Below are positions 13,398 to 19,360 of a stretch of DNA of 19,360 bases, in pieces. A program made the translations under genes and the position numbers. The first letter of the stretch is position 1; the number at the start of each line of letters is the position of its first letter. The stretch is taken from assembly GCA_035518775.1 (NCBI GenBank), contig DATIXH010000148.1, positions 1 to 19,360 of the forward strand, in the 5' to 3' direction. The notes under the pieces are model-generated. The model saw only the letters and a list, made by a program, of their open reading frames with translations. It was not told the DNA's origin and made no database searches. Origin of the DNA: JBGPEQ01 sp035518775. GTDB lineage: Bacteria; Pseudomonadota; Alphaproteobacteria; Dongiales; Dongiaceae.

Positions 13398-14974
13398 CGC
13401 GCCACCAGGGCTCCCGCCCGCGCGCTGTTGATCAGCGCGATCGTCTCCTTGATCCCATAGAGGGCGACGAACGTGCCCATGCGCGGCCCCTGGGTCTGGC
13501 CGAACAGGATCTCGTAGAGCGCCTGGAACCAGGCCTTGAGGTCGGCGAAGGCGTAGTGCTTGCCGACTTCATAGACGCGGTTCTGAATGTCCTCGGCGGC
13601 GGCCGACGGCGGCAGCGTCTCCAGCTCGCGCACGAGCTCGGCAAGGGCCGCTTGCTCCATCTCGCTCGCCACACGAAACTTCTTAGTCGGCTTCACGAAG
13701 TCGCGATAGTAGGCGATGGCATGGCCGACGAGCCGGTCCAGAAAGGGGGCCGACTGCGGTGTCGCTTTCGGCGCGTAGCGCGAGATGAAGCCCCAGACCA
13801 CCGCCTTGTCCTCGCTGTTGCAGACGCTGACGAGGTTCAGGAGGATGTTGAAGCTGAGATGCGCCGGCTCGACCGGCGGTTTGCCGTCGTGGATATGCCA
13901 GACGGGATTCTCGAGCCGCCTCGCCTCGTCCTCCTGCGGGAACTTCTCGAGGAAGCTCAGATAATCATCAACCGCGCGCGGTATGACGTCGAAGTAGAGT
14001 CGCTTGGCCGCGCGCGGCTTCTGGTACATGAACAGCGCGAGGCTCTCCGGCGGCGCATAGGCGAGCCACTCCTCGACGGAGAGGCCGTTGCCTTTCGACT
14101 TCGAGATCTTCTCACCCTTGTCGTCGAGGAACAGCTCGTAGTTGAAGCCGTCGGGCGGACGGGCACCCAGAATCCTGCAGATCTTGTTGCCCAGCTCGAC
14201 CGACGGGATCAGGTCCTTTCCGGACATCTCGTAGTCGACGCCGAGCGCATACCAGCGCATCGCCCAGTCCGGCTTCCACTGCAGCTTGCAATGGCCCCCG
14301 GTGACGGGCACCTCGATCCTTTCGCCCTCGTCCTCATAGGTGATCGTGCCGGCGGCGACGTCGCGTGCGACGATCGGCACCTGCAGCACGCGCCCCGTCT
14401 TCGGAGAGATCGGCAGGAACGGGCTGTAGGTCTGGGCGCGCTCCTCCCGCAGGGACGGCAGCATCACCTCCATGATCGCATCGTAGAGCTCCAGCACGCG
14501 GCACAGGGCGGCATCGAAGCGGCCGCTCTTGTACCAATCGGTCGAGCTCTGGAACTCGTACTCGAAGCCGAAGCCGTCGAGGAAGCCGCGCAGCATGGCG
14601 TTGTTATGATGCCCGAAGCTTTCGTACTTGCCGAAGGGATCGGGAATCACAGTCAGCGGCCGGCCCAGATGCTCGCGCAACATCTCCTTGTTCGGCACGT
14701 TGTCCGGCACCTTCCGCAGTCCGTCCATGTCGTCCGAGAAGGCGAACAGCCGGGTCGGCAGATCGGACATACGGCGGAAGGCCTGCCGCACCATGGTCGT
14801 GCGCACCACCTCGCCGAAGGTGCCGATATGCGGCAGGCCCGAGGGCCCGTAACCGGTCTCGAACAGCACATAGCCCTTGGCCGGCGGCTTGTCGGCATAG
14901 CGCGCGACGAGCTTGCGCGCCTCCTCGAAGGGCCAGGCCTTGGCGTGCAAGGCGAGTTCGCGTTCGCTGGGCAT
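13394..14974 (-). CDS. lysS: Lysyl-tRNA synthetase, class I (archaeal type)
   Basis: This 526-aa enzyme charges tRNA-Lys with lysine. Class I hallmarks are the HIGH-type motif GLPHIGTFGE at 46-55 and the KMSKS-type motif KISKSKG at 289-295, on a Rossmann catalytic domain that also carries FETGYGPSG at 38-46 and DDMDGLRKVPDNVPN at 81-95. The alpha-helical C-terminal region (after about 340) holds the anticodon-binding part. Class I LysRS is standard in Archaea and is found in alphaproteobacteria and spirochaetes in place of class II LysS, so it supports the taxonomic guess. No class II LysRS is in this window. The ATG at 14974 is preceded by a good promoter candidate at 15011-15039. The gene stands between otsA, same strand upstream, and the convergent aminotransferase gene. 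Confidence 0.95.
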   Translation of the reverse strand: MPSERELALHAKAWPFEEARKLVARYADKPPAKGYVLFETGYGPSGLPHIGTFGEVVRTTMVRQAFRRMSDLPTRLFAFSDDMDGLRKVPDNVPNKEMLREHLGRPLTVIPDPFGKYESFGHHNNAMLRGFLDGFGFEYEFQSSTDWYKSGRFDAALCRVLELYDAIMEVMLPSLREERAQTYSPFLPISPKTGRVLQVPIVARDVAAGTITYEDEGERIEVPVTGGHCKLQWKPDWAMRWYALGVDYEMSGKDLIPSVELGNKICRILGARPPDGFNYELFLDDKGEKISKSKGNGLSVEEWLAYAPPESLALFMYQKPRAAKRLYFDVIPRAVDDYLSFLEKFPQEDEARRLENPVWHIHDGKPPVEPAHLSFNILLNLVSVCNSEDKAVVWGFISRYAPKATPQSAPFLDRLVGHAIAYYRDFVKPTKKFRVASEMEQAALAELVRELETLPPSAAAEDIQNRVYEVGKHYAFADLKAWFQALYEILFGQTQGPRMGTFVALYGIKETIALINSARAGALVAR

Positions 14975-15010
14975 TGCGGTCGTAGGGACACCTGGGATTG
15001 CGGCCGCGCG

Positions 15011-15039
15011 ACCCTAGGGAGTGGGCGACCCGCCGTCAA
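15011..15039 (-). promoter_or_regulatory. Candidate lysS promoter
   Basis: On the minus strand TTGACG (15034-15039), a 17-bp spacer and TAGGGT (15011-15016) lie in the 88-bp gap between otsA and lysS, about 37 bp before the lysS ATG. This is the best -35 match I found in the window, and it argues that lysS is transcribed separately from the trehalose operon. Confidence 0.45.
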
Positions 15040-15062
15040 TGTCCGGCTGTCGTCGCAAGGGT

Positions 15063-16438
<1,376 letters not shown>

Positions 16439-16454
<16 letters not shown>

Positions 16455-18238
16455 AACGCCGCCTCCCAGCTCTTGCTGAGCCGCATGGCCGAGGCGATCA
16501 ATCCGACGAGGGAGTAGGTTTGCGGGAAATTGCCCCACAGCTCGCCCGTTGCCGGATCGATGTCCTCGGACAGCAGACCGACATGGTTCCGGCACTTCAG
16601 AACGTTCTCGAACAGCGCGCGCGCCTCGTCGCGACGCCCGATCGCGACCAGGGCATCGATGTACCAGAGCGTGCAGACCGTGAACGACACGTCCGGCACC
16701 CCGAAATCGTCCGGCGCCACGTAGCGCAGCACGTGATTCCCACGGCGCAGCACGCGCTCCACCGCGGCCACGGTGCCGAGGAAGCGCGGATCCGTCGCCG
16801 AGACGAAACCGATCTCCTGCAGCAGCAGGAGGCTGGCATCGATGGCGTTGCCGTCGAGAGTCGAGACGAAACTGTTCTGCGCCTTGTCGAAGGCACGCTC
16901 GAGGATGGTGGTACGCAGGTCGTTTGCCATGCGGCGCCAGTAGCTCGTGCGGTCGGCGATCCCGAGCGCATCGGCGATCTTAGCCAGCCGGTCGCAGGCC
17001 ACCCAGCACATCACGCTGGAAAAGGTGTGGATCTCGCGCCGGCCACGATACTCCCACGGCCCCGCGTCGGGCTCCAGCGCCGACAGGGCGGCGCGCTCGC
17101 CCAAGCGCTCGAGCCGCTGGAACAGAGCGGTGTCGCCCGGGTTGGGCAGCCGCCGGTCGAAGAACATCTGCGCCGCCGCCAGGATGATGCTGCCGTAGGC
17201 GTCGTTCTGCACCTGCTGCTCGGCCAGATTGCCGACCCGCACCGGCCCCATCCCGCGATAGCCCGCGAGGTTGTCGACCGTCCACTCCGGCAGCGACTTG
17301 CTGGGCACGACGCGATAGACGGGCTTGAGGCGCCCGTCGGTTTCGGACGCCGCGACGTTGGTGATATAGCGGATGTAGTTCTCCATCGTGAGCGTGGCGC
17401 CCAGACGGTTGAGCGCCTGCACGACGAAATAGGCGTCGCGCAGCCAGCAGTAGCGGTAGTCCCAGTTGCGACCGCTGTTCGGCGCTTCCGGAATCGAGGT
17501 CGTAAGCGCCGCGACGATGCCGCCGGTCTCCTCGAAGCTGCAGAGCTTGAGTACGATGGCGGCACGAATCACCGCGTCCTGCCACTCGAAAGGCACCGAC
17601 AGGTAGCGGACCCATTCGTACCAGTACTCGGCCGTCTTTTCGCGGAATTCCCGGGCCGTGTCGGCGATGCCGGCGGAGAAGCCCTCGTCCGGCCCGAGGA
17701 TCAGGTTGATCGGACCGGGCAGCACGAACGGGCTCTCCTCCGCGATGTAGGAGATCGGCGCATCCGTGGTGAGGCGCAGCGCGGTCGTCGGCGAGAGGAA
17801 GCGGACGTGGTTGCTGCCGTAGGTACGGGTCGGCTCGACCGCCCCGTAGTCGAAACGCGGCCGCAGGCGGATGCGGATGCGCGGCGTGCCGGACACCGGC
17901 TCGATGCGACGGAGCAGCATGGTCGGGCGATAGATGCGGCCGAACTGGCGGAACCGCGGCGCCAGGTCGATGATCCGCACCGCGCCGCCGTTCGTGTCCG
18001 TAAGGATGGTCGTCAAGATCGCGGTGTTGCGCTCGTAGTCCTGCGTCGCGGCGGCGAAGTTCTCGATTCCGATGTCGAAGAAGCCCGTGCCGTCGTCGCC
18101 GGCCGCGTCGTGCAGAAGGCTGCAGAAGATGGGATCGCCGTCCAGCCGTGGCCAGCACGACCAGACGATGCGGCCGCGGCGATCGACCAGTGCAGCGACG
18201 ATGCTGTTGCCGATGACGGCGAGGTTGAGATCCTGCAT
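16439..18238 (-). CDS. Glycoside hydrolase family 15 protein (glucoamylase / trehalase-like)
   Basis: This 599-aa enzyme has an N-terminal trehalase-like beta-domain (about 1-200; LNLAVIGNSIVAALVDRRGR) and a GH15 (alpha/alpha)6 barrel (about 215-590). The barrel has NWDYRYCWLRDA at 258-269, the general-acid region EPDAGPWEYRG at 389-399 with Glu396, and the general-base region LLSEDIDPATGELWGNFPQT at 555-574 with Glu558. There is no signal peptide, so it should act in the cytoplasm. GH15 members hydrolyse alpha-glucosides, and some bacterial ones are trehalases. Placement between otsB and otsA makes trehalose, or a trehalose/maltodextrin precursor, the likely substrate. The start ATG 18238 has AGGA about 8 nt upstream and lies 15 bp after the otsB stop. 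It overlaps otsA at its 3' end. Whether it is a trehalase or a glucoamylase cannot be decided from sequence. Confidence 0.9.
16462..16467 (-). promoter_or_regulatory. Ribosome binding site deciding the otsA TTG start
   Basis: GGGAGG on the minus strand, inside the last codons of GH15, is 7 nt from the TTG at 16454. It is the only good Shine-Dalgarno near the conserved OtsA N-terminus. Confidence 0.7.
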
Positions 18239-18253
18239 CGGTCCATCCTGCCG

Positions 18254-19045
18254 TCAGGGCCGCGAGGGAACGGCCGACCCCAGGCGGGCCAGCCACGCCC
18301 GCACGGCCGCCGGCGACGCGAAGAGCCAGTCCGCGGCCTCGGCGTGGTCTGGACCGACGGCGACACCGCATCCGCCGAACCGGCGCGCGGCCGCGAAGCC
18401 GTCGCGATCGGAGGCGTCGTCGCCGAGGAAGAGCGGCCGGCGGCCCGCGAAGGGTGATCGCTGCATGAGCGCGATCACGGCCAGGCCTTTGCTGTAGGCT
18501 CGCTCCTTGACCTCCAGAACCATCTTGCCCGGCAGCACCTGGACGTCCGCGACATGATCGGCGACCGCCGCATCGACCAAGCCTCGCAGGAGGGCGGCCT
18601 GCTCCGGCGCCTGCCGGTAGTGAACGACGACCCCGGCCCGCTTGGGTTCGATGCGGACGCCCGGGATCGAGGCCGTCGCCTCCGTCAGCCGACCCACCAG
18701 CCGCTCCAGCGCCGAGAGCGGGGGGCCTGCGATGACGGCCTGATCGGCAGCTAGCCGAATTTCGGCGCCATGCTCGCCCGCCGCCGGCAACTGCAGCGGA
18801 GCGAACAGCCGATCGAGTTGCGCGATCGGCCGCCCCGAGACGAGCGCCAGTGCGCCGCCCAGCAGGCTGGACAGCCGAGACAGCGTCGGCACGAGCTCCG
18901 CCGGAACGACCACGAGGTCGGGCGCCGGTGCAATGTCCAGCAGGGTGCCGTCGACATCCAGAAACAGGCTTGAGCCCGCTCCGCTCACGAGCCGCGCCGG
19001 CGGTTCTCGCATGGTAGGAACTTCTTCATAGGAGGGAGCAGCCAT
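18254..19045 (-). CDS. otsB: Trehalose-6-phosphate phosphatase
   Basis: OtsB dephosphorylates trehalose-6-phosphate to trehalose, completing the OtsA/OtsB pathway in the cytoplasm. The 263-aa HAD-superfamily protein shows motif I LFLDVDGTLLDI at 27-38 with nucleophile Asp30 and acid/base Asp32, motif II LVSGRP at 68-73, EHGAEIRL at 91-98, a conserved lysine in LEVKERAYSKG at 177-187, and motif IV FLGDDASDRDGF at 206-217. The length is normal for bacterial OtsB. It is the first clear gene of the operon otsB, GH15, otsA. The start at ATG 19045 is chosen, but ATG 19012 (MREPPARLVSG) with AAGAAG upstream is also plausible, since conservation begins only near residue 26. A doubtful small ORF ends 6 nt upstream. 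Confidence 0.93.
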   Translation of the reverse strand: MAAPSYEEVPTMREPPARLVSGAGSSLFLDVDGTLLDIAPAPDLVVVPAELVPTLSRLSSLLGGALALVSGRPIAQLDRLFAPLQLPAAGEHGAEIRLAADQAVIAGPPLSALERLVGRLTEATASIPGVRIEPKRAGVVVHYRQAPEQAALLRGLVDAAVADHVADVQVLPGKMVLEVKERAYSKGLAVIALMQRSPFAGRRPLFLGDDASDRDGFAAARRFGGCGVAVGPDHAEAADWLFASPAAVRAWLARLGSAVPSRP

Positions 19046-19051
19046 TGCCGG

Positions 19052-19297
19052 TCACCAGACGTGCAACAGCAGAGCGCCGTCGCGGGCCCTGCCGGCAACA
19101 CTCCACCCGACATAGTGCCTCGACGCGGATTGGCAAGCGACTTTTTTGAGGCAGTCTCGTCGAACGGCCGCACCGACGCTTTCGGCGTCGGCGCAGCCCA
19201 GAAGGTCAAGCGCTCCATCGCCATGAGAACAGCGCCCGAAGTCTGCGGCAATGCCGGATGGTTGCAACCGCCATCGACCTTGTATGCTATTCGCCAT
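19052..19297 (-). CDS. Doubtful 81-aa hypothetical protein upstream of otsB
   Basis: I do not recognise this frame. It begins MANSIQGRWRLQPSG and ends RHYVGWSVAGRARDGALLLH followed by VW. It stops 6 nt before the otsB ATG at 19045, a spacing typical of coupled operon genes. Against it, by my hand count about 64% of third codon positions are G or C, lower than the neighbouring genes appear to be. Its ATG at 19297 also overlaps a competing plus-strand ATG at 19296. If it is not a gene, this stretch is the otsB leader and promoter region. No good -35/-10 pair was seen. Confidence 0.3.
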   Translation of the reverse strand: MANSIQGRWRLQPSGIAADFGRCSHGDGALDLLGCADAESVGAAVRRDCLKKVACQSASRHYVGWSVAGRARDGALLLHVW

Positions 19298-19360
19298 GCA
19301 GCAGCGCCCAGTCGAACCGGTCGTCCGCCTGCCCAACGTGCCCGTGCTCGTCGCAGGCCT
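19296..19360 (+). CDS. Possible start of an unidentified plus-strand gene, cut by the window end
   Basis: From ATG 19296 the frame reads MQQRPVEPVVRLPNVPVLVA and stays open to the edge. An in-frame ATG at 19284 would add MLFA. The Val/Pro-rich start is too short to assign. It is divergent from otsB and conflicts with the doubtful minus-strand ORF over the shared CATG. Confidence 0.35.
   Translation, partial: MQQRPVEPVVRLPNVPVLVAG

Noticed and set aside
16455..16595. N-terminal extension of OtsA to an ATG at 16595
   Set aside because: The added 47 residues are an out-of-frame reading of the GH15 3' end, and OtsA homologues begin at the ARLVVVSNR segment.
16520..18457. 645-residue plus-strand open frame opposite GH15
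   Set aside because: Antisense shadow of a confidently identified GH15 gene, with no recognisable domain.
19262..19288. Promoter TTGCAA/TATGCT for the plus-strand gene at the window end
   Set aside because: The spacer is only 15 bp and the start would be nearly leaderless. There is too little downstream sequence to judge.

Overview
The window is high-GC chromosomal DNA with gene content typical of an alphaproteobacterium. The class I (archaeal-type) lysyl-tRNA synthetase, the methylmalonyl-CoA mutase, the S24-type HTH regulator and the otsB-GH15-otsA cluster fit a Rhodospirillales/Reyranella-like or rhizobial-type soil or water bacterium. That placement is inference; no 16S or other phylogenetic marker is present.

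Layout. (1) 1-2038: the 5' part of a methylmalonyl-CoA mutase gene on the minus strand, divergent from a class-V-fold PLP enzyme (isopenicillin-N-epimerase/cysteine-desulfurase-like) on the plus strand. (2) 2118-7733: the accessory-looking part. A 1424-aa type-I-secreted RTX protein on the minus strand has nine about 95-aa cadherin-like repeats, two T1SS-143-like domains separated by three RTX nonamers, about 24 further RTX nonamers and a C-terminal secretion domain. Two small, clearly paralogous outer-membrane-type lipoproteins on the plus strand flank it. (3) 7740-11579: a minus-strand row of pyrD, a NagD-like HAD hydrolase 3 bp downstream, and a class III adenylate cyclase with N-terminal SRPBCC-like and zinc-ribbon modules. 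(4) 11740-13397: an S24/LexA-like HTH regulator that lacks the catalytic Ser, then a class IV (branched-chain) aminotransferase. (5) 13394-14974: lysS, convergent with the aminotransferase and sharing a CTAG stop overlap. (6) 15063-19045: a tight trehalose operon reading otsB, GH15 glucoamylase/trehalase-like, otsA, the last with a TTG start overlapping GH15. (7) 19046-19360: a doubtful small ORF and the possible first codons of a plus-strand gene.

How they work together. Most genes are core metabolism: propionate/branched-chain catabolism, pyrimidine and amino-acid metabolism, tRNA charging and trehalose osmoprotection. The best candidate for something undescribed is the RTX protein together with the flanking lipoprotein pair. 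The lipoproteins share a conserved core (CGT-QWLL, YDAEDA-AC, PSFG, LVP-E-VERC-AYR) that I do not recognise as a named family, and they might help retain or present the RTX protein at the cell surface. No type I secretion ABC/MFP/TolC genes lie within the window.
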